Shown: one piece after another, positions 1 through 11,523 of the stretch
How the letters are laid out: each line of letters opens with the position of its first letter
How positions within the stretch are numbered: the stretch's first letter is position 1
Assembly: GCA_963662175.1 (NCBI GenBank)
Contig: OY759223.1
Span: forward strand, 19,879,460 to 19,943,459
Direction of reading: 5' to 3'
Source of the DNA: Aradus depressus
Lineage: Eukaryota; Arthropoda; Insecta; Hemiptera; Aradidae
Length of the DNA: 64,000 nucleotides
Translations under genes and position numbers: made by a program
The notes under the pieces: model-generated
Database searches by the model: none
Told to the model about the DNA's origin: nothing
Seen by the model: the letters and a program-made list of their open reading frames with translations, nothing else

Positions 1-378
1 TGTAAGGTGTACTTAGGCCCTGAAGTCTCAAATTTCAAGTTGAGCTTCAATCGGTTCTAATTGCTCACAAAGTTTCAACCGCATTAAAAATTCTATCTCA
101 GATTTTCGCACGATTACAATATTTCCTTATAATAAAGACATAACAATTTAAATAACTTCAGTTTAGGCAAGTTATATAATTCGTCTTTGTTCATCTTAAT
201 TTTATTTTTTGTTCTCCTTGACGTAAATAAACAAGTCATGTAACCAAAAAAATTCTCCAGGTCAAGGTTAGTACAGACATATTCACTCTCAACAATCAGT
301 GTTTTCAGTACCTCATTTATGTATAATTGTTTCCGCTTGGCTATATACAAGATCCAGATCCATGTAAAAAAAAAAATT

Positions 379-1170
379 GGTGAATCACCGACAATGTACA
401 TCCCCAGAAAGAGTTAATCAATTAACTTTTCGCTCCCCCTTGCGCTAATATTCAACAGTTGACTTACATAGGGGCTACTAAGTCCTTGTGTCGATAAATT
501 TATTACATCAGCAGTTATTAGAGTATTTTGAATCGAGCCCCTCACCGGTAACGCCTCTTTCCTTCAGCCGATACCGCTGAAATTTGATAGGTTATGCCCT
601 CGTTGGGTTTTAACTTTAATTATGAAATTTCATGACGATACATTCATTATATCGGCAGTTATTGGGGTTTTTGAGTTGAGCCCCTATGATTCCCCCCTTC
701 TCCATCTTTAAATTAATAAGTATCGCCCTTATGGGATATTGAATTCAATTAAATTTCATGTCAATACATTCATTACATCGGTAGTTATTGGGGTTTTTGA
801 GTTGAGCCCCTCTGATCCCCCTCCCCATCTTTAAATTAATAAGCATCACCCTTATGGGGTATTGAATTCAATTAAATTTCATGTTAATACATTCATTACA
901 TCGGCAGTTATTAGAGTTTTTGAGTTAAGCTTTTCCCCTAATCTCCCCCTACCCTTTGGTCAATTTAGCTGAAAATCAATAGGTTTCGTCGTTAGAGGGA
1001 TTCACATATAAAATTTCGTTTCGATACATTCATTCTCTGGAGAGTTATCGTATTCACAGACTTTTTTTTTTGAGGTCGGAAAACATAAAACACCGGTGAA
1101 AACTCCGCATCGAATTTTCGATTACATAACTTCTCGTATACTTCGTTTAGCTGGGGTAGTAAAAACGCTA
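379..1170 (+). repeat. Dispersed repeat A, copy 1
   Basis: It starts with the palindromic end GGTGAATCACCGACAATGTA and TCCCCAG, then holds three or four diverged direct modules of about 115-140 bp (each with CATTCATTACATCGGCAG or close). It ends near CTTCGTTTAGCTGGGG. No protein. At least ten relatives occur in the window, so this is a mobile family of unknown class. Confidence 0.65.
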
Positions 1171-1469
1171 ATAACTGCTAATGTACTGACGTATTCACAT
1201 ACCATTCAAATTCTAGCAAATTATATGTATGTCAAATTGTAGACACTTATTCCTACTAACCAGTTGGTTGGAGTTATGAACGACAGCTGGAATCTAGGTC
1301 TGTCTGGTTGATGTTAATGACCCAAATATCCGCCAGGGTCACTCCACTGGCTGACCTAACCGCTTGTCTTGTTATCCAGTTTCTGTTATTTACATTTAGG
1401 CTAAATCATGTCTTTATTTATTACACCAAAAATGAACCCACATTCAAGTGTTCTCAATGCCTCCCTCAG

Positions 1470-1640
1470 CTATACGATGTATAGGGGAAGTTATGTAATC
1501 GGTCAGAAATTCGATGTTCAATTTTCGCCGGAATTTCATTTTTAAAAAAATCATCGGTGAATCACAGACAATGTACTTCCCCAGAACGAATCCACTTAAT
1601 TCCGGTCTCCCTCCGAAACCAATCGACCGTTTGAAATGAA
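1470..1640 (-). repeat. Dispersed repeat A, short copy with both ends
   Basis: The ATGTATAGGGGAAGTTATGT end lies about 80 bp from the GGTGAATCACAGACAATGTA end, with no modules between. This defines the two termini of the family. Confidence 0.55.
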
Positions 1641-1985
1641 ATGAAAAATAATCATTATTCTGGGACATACGTCCCCTAAGAATAATAACATAAAAAATAA
1701 ACAAGAGTATACAAGTATCAACCAGTTGAAAAGAGAGGGAGTTAGCCTGGATAAGGAAGGAGTTGTGGTAGACTGTTGATCTGTGAGAAAAGAGGGACGG
1801 GATCTGGTGACTCCTATGGATATGGGACTTAAATTGGAGTATTTGGTAGATGTAGGAGGGCTTTTGGGAAGATATGGTTTGATCGAGAAAGGAGCCTAGG
1901 AAATATTGTCGACGAGAGGATGGGAAGAGCCATTTTAGGTCGGTATAGGAACTAGTAATAGAGGAGTGTTTGGGGAGCCCAAAAA
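1640..1985 (-). mobile_element. LINE 3'-end relic
   Basis: Read on the minus strand it shares sequence with 42430-42800 (TCTCACAGA with CAGTCTA; CTTATCCAGGCTAACTCCCT) and ends in a tail with TTCTTAGGGGACGTATGTCC followed by T/A-rich sequence. The tail is also seen at 20650-20700 and 49330-49380. Confidence 0.5.
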
Positions 1986-3459
1986 TGAATAAATCTGTGA
2001 GAAGTCAGACTACATTATATTTTGCAACCTGTGAAATAAAATATGTCACTCTCATCAGTACGAAGCTATCTACAAAATGATTATCGGCGACCTTTTATTT
2101 AAACTTTTTTAACGATATTTCGATATCTGACCATATAAATACAATTTTCACCACACATTCCACAAATTGTTTCTTGATACAAAGCATTTTTTAGAATTGA
2201 AATTAAAAAAAAATTTGGGTAGCCAGAAAATGGATTCTTAGATTATAGGACTTGACTTGACTGTCGTCCCCTGCGCATGTGTAACAGTCAGCGGAGTGTT
2301 GAAACGTCTATCGTACTGTTTAGTGAACATATGGTCCCTGTTTGTTTTATCGGATTCTGATAACGTTTTGAAACTTGGAAGAGTTAAACACAACAATCAG
2401 TTGATTAAAGACTGTTCTACGTCAGAGCTTTCAACAAAAATGTCTTCCTCGGGATCTGACTGACAAAAATAAATTTAAATAAATAAAACAAACTTCTTTT
2501 TGAGACTTTTTGATTCTAATTCAGACCATCGAATGTAGTGATCACTACTTTTCAGGACACAAAAAAAATAGTCACTAAATTTGTAAAATTAGTCCATTCA
2601 TAAAAAATGTTTACACCATAACATTCATTCATGGTTATATGTCCTTTCGAAGACTGTTAATAAGTTTTACGAAAAAAATATTGAAAAAAGGATTTTTGTC
2701 TTTTATTTATAAAGACGCAACTGTTGCTAGGGTGTAACAACCAGCATCTATGATGGTATTGATATGTTGGCGTGAATGGCATGTGAGAGGAAGGCCACCC
2801 AGTGGTAGGTCCTCGGGACAAAAATTTATCTTAATTATTAGGACAAGAACAGAAAAATAAAAAAATAAAAAAAAATAATAATAATAAATAAAAAGGACTT
2901 GAAAGACAATTTTGATGGCTGGGTAAGAGAGATGATAAAAGTAAAGGAAAATAATGTAAAAAATAAAAAAATATTAAGAACGAATAGGAATTAAGGTGGC
3001 AGTAAGTCGCGGTTCCACCTCCTCTTCAACCTTCGTGGGGGGTTTTGTGGTAAGTGTTGTGAAGATAAAGTACGTATTTCTGGGTTTGTATAAGTGTAAA
3101 GTTTTCTAAAAAAACGTATGTAAGTAGTGAAAAAAGTTAAATTAAAAATTTAAAAAACCCCGACACAATTTTTTTTTTTTACTGTAACCTTGGTGGGGAG
3201 GGCTTTTTTGGTGGTGGTGCGGGGAGCTTGGCCTTTAAACATTTGAGCTCAAACTCCAAGTCTCTAGCTGTAATAGAGGCCAAGATCCCTACACAGACTG
3301 ATGAAACCTGAAGGATCTTAGAAACGGCATACCCGATTTCCACCAAACATGGCTAAGAACCATCTCGCAAATGAAATCGGTCCAGTATTTTTATTTAACG
3401 AAAAAGCACTTTCGACATTTAACATCACAGACCTTATTTTTAGCTTTTAAATCGATGAA
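1986..3459. other. Gene-free AT-rich DNA
   Basis: No supported gene. It holds short A/T runs, the repeat-end motif AAATAAATAAAACAAACTT (2473-2495), and simple AATAAT stretches at about 2860-2890. The open frame at 2257-2463 shows no recognisable domain. Confidence 0.6.
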
Positions 3460-3527
3460 AGGCCCCTCTGGTAGTAGGCGATATGACCTTGTAAATAAAG
3501 CAAGGACACGAGTTACAATAACTAACA
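3460..3527 (+). mobile_element. SINE 3' fragment
   Basis: CTCTGGTAGTAGGCGATATG and a diverged 3' end with AATAACTAAC match the SINE body; the rest is missing. Confidence 0.6.
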
Positions 3528-3928
3528 GTCTCTTCCAAGAACCTTGATCCGATCTGACCTTTGAAAGACCACTTCAAGTATTGTCTAAGAAGTGTTGGAA
3601 CATCAAACTTGCAGTTAGAATTCACGATTTAATCCGAACGCCATTTTCACACAAGACATGATCATGGATTGATACAAGACCGTGTTGCAACAAACCTATT
3701 GCAAGTCACTAAAGATGCACTTCGATACAACATATCGATGGTCCCTAAAGAAAGTCGTTATTCAGAAAGCGCGTCAATAACACACGTTATTCGAATAGTC
3801 GAAAATGTTATTTACAAAAGGTTGGCAAGGCCTTCAAAGGAAGAAAAATGTTTATTATTATCTGATAGTGATATACATAATTATTTATAATATAATTGAT
3901 CTATCAAATCCAAAAACATTCCTTTTAA

Positions 3929-4195
3929 ACCCGACCGAGGCCCTTAGTTTATTTTAACTGGAAAGTAAAATAAACTTAAGCACGCCGTCCTTCGGACGGG
4001 ACGTTAAGCGATGGTCCCGAGCCTGTACGATGTTAGGTACTCGTTAAAGACCCCTACCCTAGGTGAATAAAAATTTATGGTAGGACTCCCACAGTAGAGT
4101 CGGGCCCACACCAGAATGACGAAAGAGCGCTCTGGTAGTAGGCGATATGACCTCGTAGTTAAAGCCCGGGCATGAGTCATAAAAACTAACTAACA
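3929..4195 (+). mobile_element. SINE, 5'-truncated, inside the fold-back
   Basis: Starts at CCCGACCGAGGCCCTTAG just past the B box and runs to GAGTCATAAAAACTAACTAAC. Confidence 0.8.
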
Positions 4196-4434
4196 TTCCT
4201 TTTTATTTTTATTTTTTTAATTATTTTGTATTTCTTGTAATTGTTAATTAAGTATAAATTTTATATGCACTTTCAATAGAAAATTATATAAATAAAGCAA
4301 AAATTATTAAATTAGATAAAAAATCTTTTAAATTATTCATAGTTACAAGCATTATACAATAAATTATTGTGTTAACTTTATTTGATAGATCAATTAGATA
4401 TTATAAATAATTATATCACTATCAGATGATAATA

Positions 4435-4742
4435 AACATTTTTCTTCCTCTGAAAGTGTTGCCAACCTTTTGTAAATAACATTTTTCTTCCTCTGAAAGT
4501 GTTGCCAACCTTTTGTAAATAACATTTTTCTTCCTCTGAAAGTGTTGCCAACCTTTTGTAAATAACATTTTTCTTCCTCTGAAAGTGTTGCCAACCTTTT
4601 GTAAATAACATTTTTCTTCCTCTGAAAGTGTTGCCAACCTTTTGTAAATAACATTTTTCTTCCTCTGAAAGTGTTGCCAACCTTTTGTAAATAACATTTT
4701 TCTTCCTCTGAAAGTGTTGCCAACCTTTTGTAAATAACATTT
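4435..4742. repeat. 43-bp tandem repeat, seven copies
   Basis: The unit contains TTCTTCCTCTGAAAGTG and TGCCAACCTTTTGTAAAT, with near-perfect identity between copies. Since 43 is not a multiple of 3, the open frames across it are cyclic artefacts. Confidence 0.95.
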
Positions 4743-4929
4743 TTGAATAAATACTTTATTGATTTTCCCCCTAAATTACGACCTTATTGATCAACTATTC
4801 GAATAGCGTATGTTATTGAATAACGACTTTCTTCTTAGGGACCATCGATAAAACAATATATCGATATCTCTAGATTTCAAATATGTTTGTCTGTGAACAC
4901 AACTCCAGATAGAATGACTGAATAACTTT

Positions 4930-7690
4930 TGTTTTTCAGCTAAATCGAGGGGGCGATTAGGGGAAGGCTTAACACAAAAACTTTAATTACTGCCGATAGA
5001 ATGAATGTATCGACACAACATTTCATATTCAAAACCCCATAAGGACCACACTTATTAATTTTTAGAGGAATCGGCAGAAGGGAAGGGGGAATGAGAGGGG
5101 CTTAACTCAAAAACGCCAACAACTGTCGATGTAATGAATGTATCGATATGTAATTTCATATGTGAAGTCAAAACCAAATGAGAACATAACCTGTCAAATT
5201 TCGATATCGGCTGAAGGGAAGGGAAGGTTCAGGAGAGGGGGCTCAATTCAAAAACACCAATAACTGTCGATGTAATGAATGTATCGATATGTAATTTCAT
5301 ATGTGAAGTCAAAACCAAATGAGAACATAACCTGTCAAATTTCGATATCGGCTGAAGGGAAGGGAAGGTTCAGGAGAGGGGGCTCAATTCAAAAACACCA
5401 ATAACTGTCGACGTAGTGAATGTATCGATATGTATTTTCATATGTGAAGTCAAAACCAAATGAGAACATAACCTGTCAAATTTTGATATCGGCTGAAGGG
5501 AAGGGAAGGTTCAGGAGAGGGGACTCAATTCAAAAACACCAATAACTGTCGATGTAATGAATGTATCGATATTTAATTTCATATTTGAAGTCAAAACCAA
5601 ATGAGGACATAACCTGTCAACTTTTGATATCGGCTGAAGGGAAGGGAGGGTTCAGGAGAGGCGGCTCAATTCAAAAACACCAATAACTGTCGATGTAATG
5701 AATGTATCGATATGTAATTTCATATTTCAAGTCAAAACCAAATGAGGACATAACCTGTCAACTTTTGATATCGGCTGAAGGGAAGGGAGGGTTCAGGAGA
5801 GGCGGCTCAATTCAAAAACACCAATAACTGTCGATGTAATGAACGTATCGATATGTAATTTCATATTTCAAGTCAAAACCAAATGAGGACATAACCTGTC
5901 AAATTTCGATATCGGCTAAAGGGAAGGGAGGGTTCAGGGGAGGGGGCTCAATTCAAAAACACCAATAACTGTCGATGTAATGAATGTATCGATATTTAAT
6001 TTCATATTTGAAGTCAAAACCAAATGAGGACATAACCTGTCAACTTTTGATATCGGCTGAAGGGAAGGGAGGGTTCAGGAGAGGCGGCTCAATTCAAAAA
6101 CACCAATAACTGTCGATGTAATGAATGTATCGATATGTAATTTCATATTTCAAGTCAAAACCAAATGAGGACATAACCTGTCAAATTTCGATATCGGCTG
6201 AAGAGAAGGGAGGGTTCAGGAGAGGAGGCTCAATTCAAAAACACCAATAACTGTCGATGTAATGAATGTATCGATATGTAATTTCATATTTGAAGTCAAA
6301 ACCAAATGAGAACATAACCTGTCAAATTTCGATATCGGCTAAAGGGAAGGGAAGGTTCAGGAGAGGGGGCTCAATTCAAAAACACCAATAACTGTCGATG
6401 TAATGAATGTATCGATATGTAATTTCATATTTGAAGTCAAAACCAAATGAGAACATAACCTGTCAAATTTCGATATCGGCTAAAGGGAAGGGAGGGTTCA
6501 GGGGAGGGGGCTCAATTCAAAAACACCAATAACTGTCGATGTAATGAATGTATCGATATTTAATTTCATATTTGAAGTCAAAACCAAATGAGGACATAAC
6601 CGGTCAACTTTTGATATCGGCTAAAGGGAAGGGAAGGTTCAGGAGAGGGGGCTCAATTCAAAAACACCAATAACTGTCGATGTAATGAATGTATCGATAT
6701 GTAATTTCATATGTGAAGTCAAAACCAAATGAGGACATAACCTGTCAACTTTTGATATCGGCTGAAGGGAAGGGAGGGTTTAGGAGAGGCGGCTCAATTC
6801 AAAAACACCAATAACTGTCGATGTAATGAATGTATCGATATGTAATTTCATATTTCAAGTCAAAACCAAATGAGGACATAACCTGTCAAATTTCGATGTC
6901 GGCTGAAGGGAAGGGAGGGTTCAGGAGAGGAGGCTCAATTCAAAAACACCAATAACTGTCGATGTAATGAATGTATCGATATGTAATTTCATATTTGAAG
7001 TCAAAACCAAATGAGGACATAACCTGTCAAATTTCGATATCGGCTGAAGGGAAGGGAGGGTTCAGGAGAGGAGGCTCAATTCAAAAACACCAATAACTGT
7101 CGATGTAATGAATGTATCGATATGTAATTTCATATTTGAAGTCAAAACCAAATGAGAACATAACCTGTCAAATTTCGATATCGGCTAAAGGGAAGGGAGG
7201 GTTCAGGGGAGGGGGCTCAATTCAAAAACACCAATAACTGTCGATGTAATGAATGTATCGATATTTAATTTCATATTTGAAGTCAAAACCAAATGAGAAC
7301 ATAACCTGTCAAATTTCGATATCGGCTGAAGGGAAGGGAGGGTTCAGGAGAGGAGGCTCAATTCAAAAACACCAATAACTGTCGATGTAATGAATGTATC
7401 GATATGTAATTTCATATTTGAAGTCAAAACCAAATGAGGACATAACCTGTCAAATTTCGATATCGGCTGAAGGGAAGGGAGGGGACACAGTTCAAAAATC
7501 CCAATAACTGCCGATGTAATGAATTTATCGACACAAAATTTAGTATGAAGATTTAGGAGCCCCTAGGTAAGTCAACTGAATATTAGCGCATACGGCCGAA
7601 TGGTTTTGGACGGTGAGGAAAACTTTAATTGATAAATTCGTTCTGGGGAAGTATAATGTCAATGATTCACCGGTGACTTTCTTAAAATTA
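4930..7690 (-). repeat. Dispersed repeat A copy containing the 141-bp satellite
   Basis: Reverse-oriented family member. Its right end carries TTCTGGGGAAGT and TGATTCACCGGTGAC, the family terminus in reverse. Diverged modules flank the homogeneous array on both sides. Confidence 0.65.
5121..7490. repeat. 141-bp satellite array, about 17 copies
   Basis: Unit starts recur at 5121, 5262, 5403, 5544 and onward every 141 bp to 7377. The unit contains AACTGTCGATGTAATGAATG, AAAACCAAATGAG and AACCTGTCAAATTTCGATAT. Variant bases are shared in blocks, so copies arose by repeated local duplication. Confidence 0.97.
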
Positions 7691-7830
7691 TTAATACTTA
7701 AATCTATATTTTTCTTATCATTTTAAATACTATCAAATGTCTTTTATATCGTTATTTATATATATTTTCAATAACAATGATGAATCAGTAATCATTCATG
7801 AGATATTTTACCGATCACGTGGCAGATGAG

Positions 7831-8031
7831 TTAGTTATTATGACTCATGCCCGGGCTTTAACTACGAGCTTATAACGCCTGCTACCTGAACGCTCTTTCG
7901 TCACTCTGGTGAACATGAGCATACATTTTGCCTCATATAAAAAAACCTAAGGACCTTGGCCGGGTCTAGATCCTGCGATCTTGAGCTGAGTAAGCAAGCA
8001 CGCATACCAATAAGCTACTGGCGCCATCAGG
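7831..8031 (-). mobile_element. SINE, internally deleted
   Basis: The 3' end in reverse (TGACTCATGCCCGGGC) and the tRNA-like head in reverse (GCTACTGGCGCC) are both present, but much of the central body is missing. Confidence 0.75.
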
Positions 8032-8124
8032 GACAAATGATATTCTAAAAATATATCATTAATCAAATAAATTTGCACCACATATTTTGTTATTTATATA
8101 AAAGAATAAAAAAATAACTTAAAC

Positions 8125-8665
8125 AAGTCGCAGGTGAATCACCAGCAATGGACTTCCCCAGTATGCTTTCGCTCTCCCTCTAAAACTAATCGACCGTTTT
8201 GGGTAAAAATTAATGGCTGATTTACACCAGAACTTTTGACATTTTTATATGAAATTTCGTCTAAATAAGAGACTCAAAACCACCTGTCAAATTTCAGCGA
8301 TATTGGCAGGTAGGAAGGGGGATTCAGGGGAGAGGGCACAATTCAAAAACTCTAATAACTGCCGATGTAATGAATGTATCGACATGAAATTTCATATTTA
8401 AACTCAAAACCACCTGTCAAATTTCAGCGATATTGGCAGAAGGGAAGGGGGATTCAGGGGAGGGAGCACAATTTAAAAACTCTAACTGCCGATGTAATGA
8501 ATGTATCGACATGAAATTTAGTATGAGGATTTAGGAGCCCCTATGAAAGGCAACTGTTGAGTATTGGCGCAAACGGTAGACTGGTTTTAAAGAGGAACCA
8601 AAAAGTTAATTGATTCTGGGGAAGTTCATAGCCGGTGATTCACCGACAACTTTTTCTATATAATT
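8125..8665. repeat. Dispersed repeat A, two termini facing each other
   Basis: GGTGAATCACCAGCAATGGA at 8132 (+) and its reverse form CCGGTGATTCACCGACAA at about 8632 close a 530-bp segment. Two modules in reverse orientation lie between (CTGCCGATGTAATGAATGTA). Confidence 0.6.
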
Positions 8666-11460
8666 TTTGCACAAATCCAGCGTTAAGCCCGAAAGGGCGG
8701 ATTATAACAAAAACTCTACAAGCTGCCGTTGTAATGAACGTATCAATGTGACATTCAATATGAGGATTCAGAAGTCCCTATGTAAGTCAACTATTAATTT
8801 TCAGCAAAATCGACCGAAGATTAATTCATGCTGGGGATTCATCGACGTTATTTTGTTCTCACGGAATATTAGAATTTGTATCACCATTTGTATCATTTAT
8901 ACAGGTTTTTCCGGATCTATTTACTAATCGCATAAAAATGCACGCTATGAAGAAAAAAAATGAAATAAGACAACATGGAGCCCCCTGGGGGTGGCCTCAA
9001 AGCATCGTAAATCGGCCCTCTGCACACGTAAGTCACGAATAGAATAAACAAGTGGTTGAGGAAGTCACAATACTAAAAATAAACAGGACAACGTGTTCCT
9101 CCCATCTGTTTTCTTTCCTGCCGGCAATAATTCAAAAATAACATGTCAACCATTCTATTTGTAACGGGATCTATATTGAAAAAAAAAATAAAAAAATTGA
9201 GCCTTAATCAGTGTGCCAATCGACTCGCCATTAAGACAAATTGACTGGAATCAATCGGACTGAACGATCAATTATGTCTAATAATGCCTCTGAGTCCAAA
9301 GACCTCACTACACAAAAGAACCATACAAACGGTCTTGTCACTAAAGAAATTTGTGATCGCTACACAATATCCACAACATATTTACTCACAGATTATATAT
9401 ATTTATGTATATAATCAGTATATATTAATGAAAATTTCTTTGTAAATATTTAAAGAACCATCGAACATGTAAGTCTTAAAAATTATTTATTTTTAAAACT
9501 TACTTTTCCACAGTTCCACAAAAGGATTTTGATGAAAGAATCACTGTTATCACTTATAAAAAGTTTCAAATATATATTATACAAATAAGACACTATGAAT
9601 TATTATAAAAAATTAACTCGGTCACGGGGAGCGATTAATATCGGACTGAGAGCTCGAATGCTGTCTGTTGTGGCCGACTGCCGTGGTAACACTGACTCGT
9701 GGCAAACCCAATTGTAACCTCCCACTACCTTCCCTTCCTAACTAAACCTGAACGATCTTATTTGTTGTTGTCGGCGTTCTGTGCACCTTTTTTTTCTTCA
9801 GTTTTGTTATTTTAAAGAGAATAATTATTATATTTTTATCAAGTGTACACATTCAATCTATTTTTTAATTTCGTTATATTTACTAATATATAAAAGGGTA
9901 AGTTATATAGCTTAATATATAATTTATATATGCTCTAACCTAACTTTTTGGTTGTTTATTTTGCCACCCTATAGTTTCTTTATTTCTCAATAAGTGGAAT
10001 TGTTTATTTATATATGAAGATTTACCTTCAAGTTTAATTAACCAATTAGGGAGGGATTCACCAACGATGTAATAAGAAGGAGAGATCAGGCTTGTGGTCG
10101 AATAAAAACAAACGAATTGCTGCCAAGCTTTCGGCATTGAGTGTACCTTCTTCAGGGCCTGTATTGACATATATGAAATACTATTACTCTGTTATTGTAT
10201 GTAGATATGAGTAAAGGACATGACATAATTGTGACTAAACCAATAATTAACATTAAATAATTTACATGAAAACAATTTGAAATATTATTTTATTTATTTA
10301 TTACTACATTGAAGCCTATTAAGGCTTATTGTATAGAGGTGGGGTACAATTTGAATATACATTCGATATAATAATAAAGTAAGAATATTACAGCTTAATA
10401 AATTTCTCAATATTATAATAAATGCGCACACCTAAATGCACACTTTTACTGCTATTTTACAAAAAAAAAAATATATATATACTTTTATATACATATTATA
10501 ATGACTTTAAATAAAACCAAAGTAATACTTAAACATTAGGTCAAACTACTTTGTACTTAAAATGTAAATAATAAGTATTTAACAAAAACTTAATATGAAA
10601 ATCTCAACTTTAATTCATTTTTCATTATCTTTATTATTTTTTTGTCCTCTATTAATTTTAATTTCATTTTTTTTTTCTTATTGTAAGTTAGATTTTTTAA
10701 TGTTTGCTTTTTTTAATTAATAGAATATAGTAATAGACATAATTAATTTGCTCTATAGAAACAATCTCTAATATTCTAATAATATTACTTTATACGTCTA
10801 AATTAAAGTAGTTTATTTTATTTTTTTGCAGATGTTCCAAAGATACTTGCTGAAAGATGTTCCTCTAAGTTTCTAGGAAACCTTTAAGTTCATCTCTTCT
10901 GATTCTTCATAGATCGCTTATTAAACGGTGAGACTATTATTGAAATAGGTTTCCAAAAAGTTCAAAAATTTACTTCCTCAGCTTTTTGAAGTATAGGGTA
11001 AGTTATGTAATAGGTCAGAAATTCTATCTTTTCCCAGGAATTTTCTATTTTCTTCCTCCTAGTTCTAAAAATGAAGAAACAAAATGTCTGTGTATGCATG
11101 TGTGTCTGTAAACAGTAAGTATATCTGCTTTATATAAAGTTGAGAAAGGCGGACATTTTGTTGAAACTTTTAATTAATTAATAAAAATAATTAGTTTTTT
11201 GAAATGTTGCTCCCATACAATTTATATATCTTGTGAAGAAATAGACAATATTTTTAAAAAAACATTCGTTTTCTTCATATTTTTTATTAAGTGTTTCACA
11301 ATATCTCTGCGAAAAATGTTCGTAAACATATAGATGAATAATAATTATTAAACATTTATTCATATTAATAACAGACGATACATGAACATAAAATGTCTAA
11401 TGTCAATGAATACAATAAGTAGCCAATAATTTGATTAGGTTAAACAGGCGTTGACTTCTA
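8666..11460. other. Gene-free DNA upstream of THOC2
   Basis: Module-like repeat traces occur at 8700-8840, a hammerhead-like minus-strand motif at 10110-10165, a repeat A end at 10975-11035, and a fold-back end at 11220-11330. A more GC-rich patch at 9625-9740 could be promoter or 5' exon sequence of THOC2, but nothing proves it. Confidence 0.5.
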
Positions 11461-11523
11461 ATGCTTAATATTTTGTTTTTTTGTTTCATTAATACCTATG
11501 TATTTGTTTGTTCAACAGACAAA

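Larger units (their letters stand above)
3725..4870. repeat. Fold-back element with 43-bp tandem expansion in one arm
   Basis: The left arm 3728-3905 and right arm 4385-4862 are inverted copies. Landmarks are ATCGATGGTCCCTAA with GGGACCATCGAT, AAAATGTTATTTACAAAAGG with its complement, and CTGATAGTGATATA with TATCACTATCAG. The left arm has one 43-bp unit, the right arm seven. The centre contains a 5'-truncated SINE. Confidence 0.8.

Noticed and set aside
2257..2463. 68-codon frame
   Set aside because: Short, no domain, no splice or promoter context.
4394..4740. Three overlapping minus-strand open frames of 91-109 codons with repeated protein units
   Set aside because: They are the three frames of the same 43-bp tandem repeat, which has no stop in any of these frames. 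A period not divisible by 3 makes all frames equivalent.
5121..7490. CRISPR-like regular array
   Set aside because: The units are directly adjacent 141-bp copies with no unique spacers, in a eukaryotic repeat.
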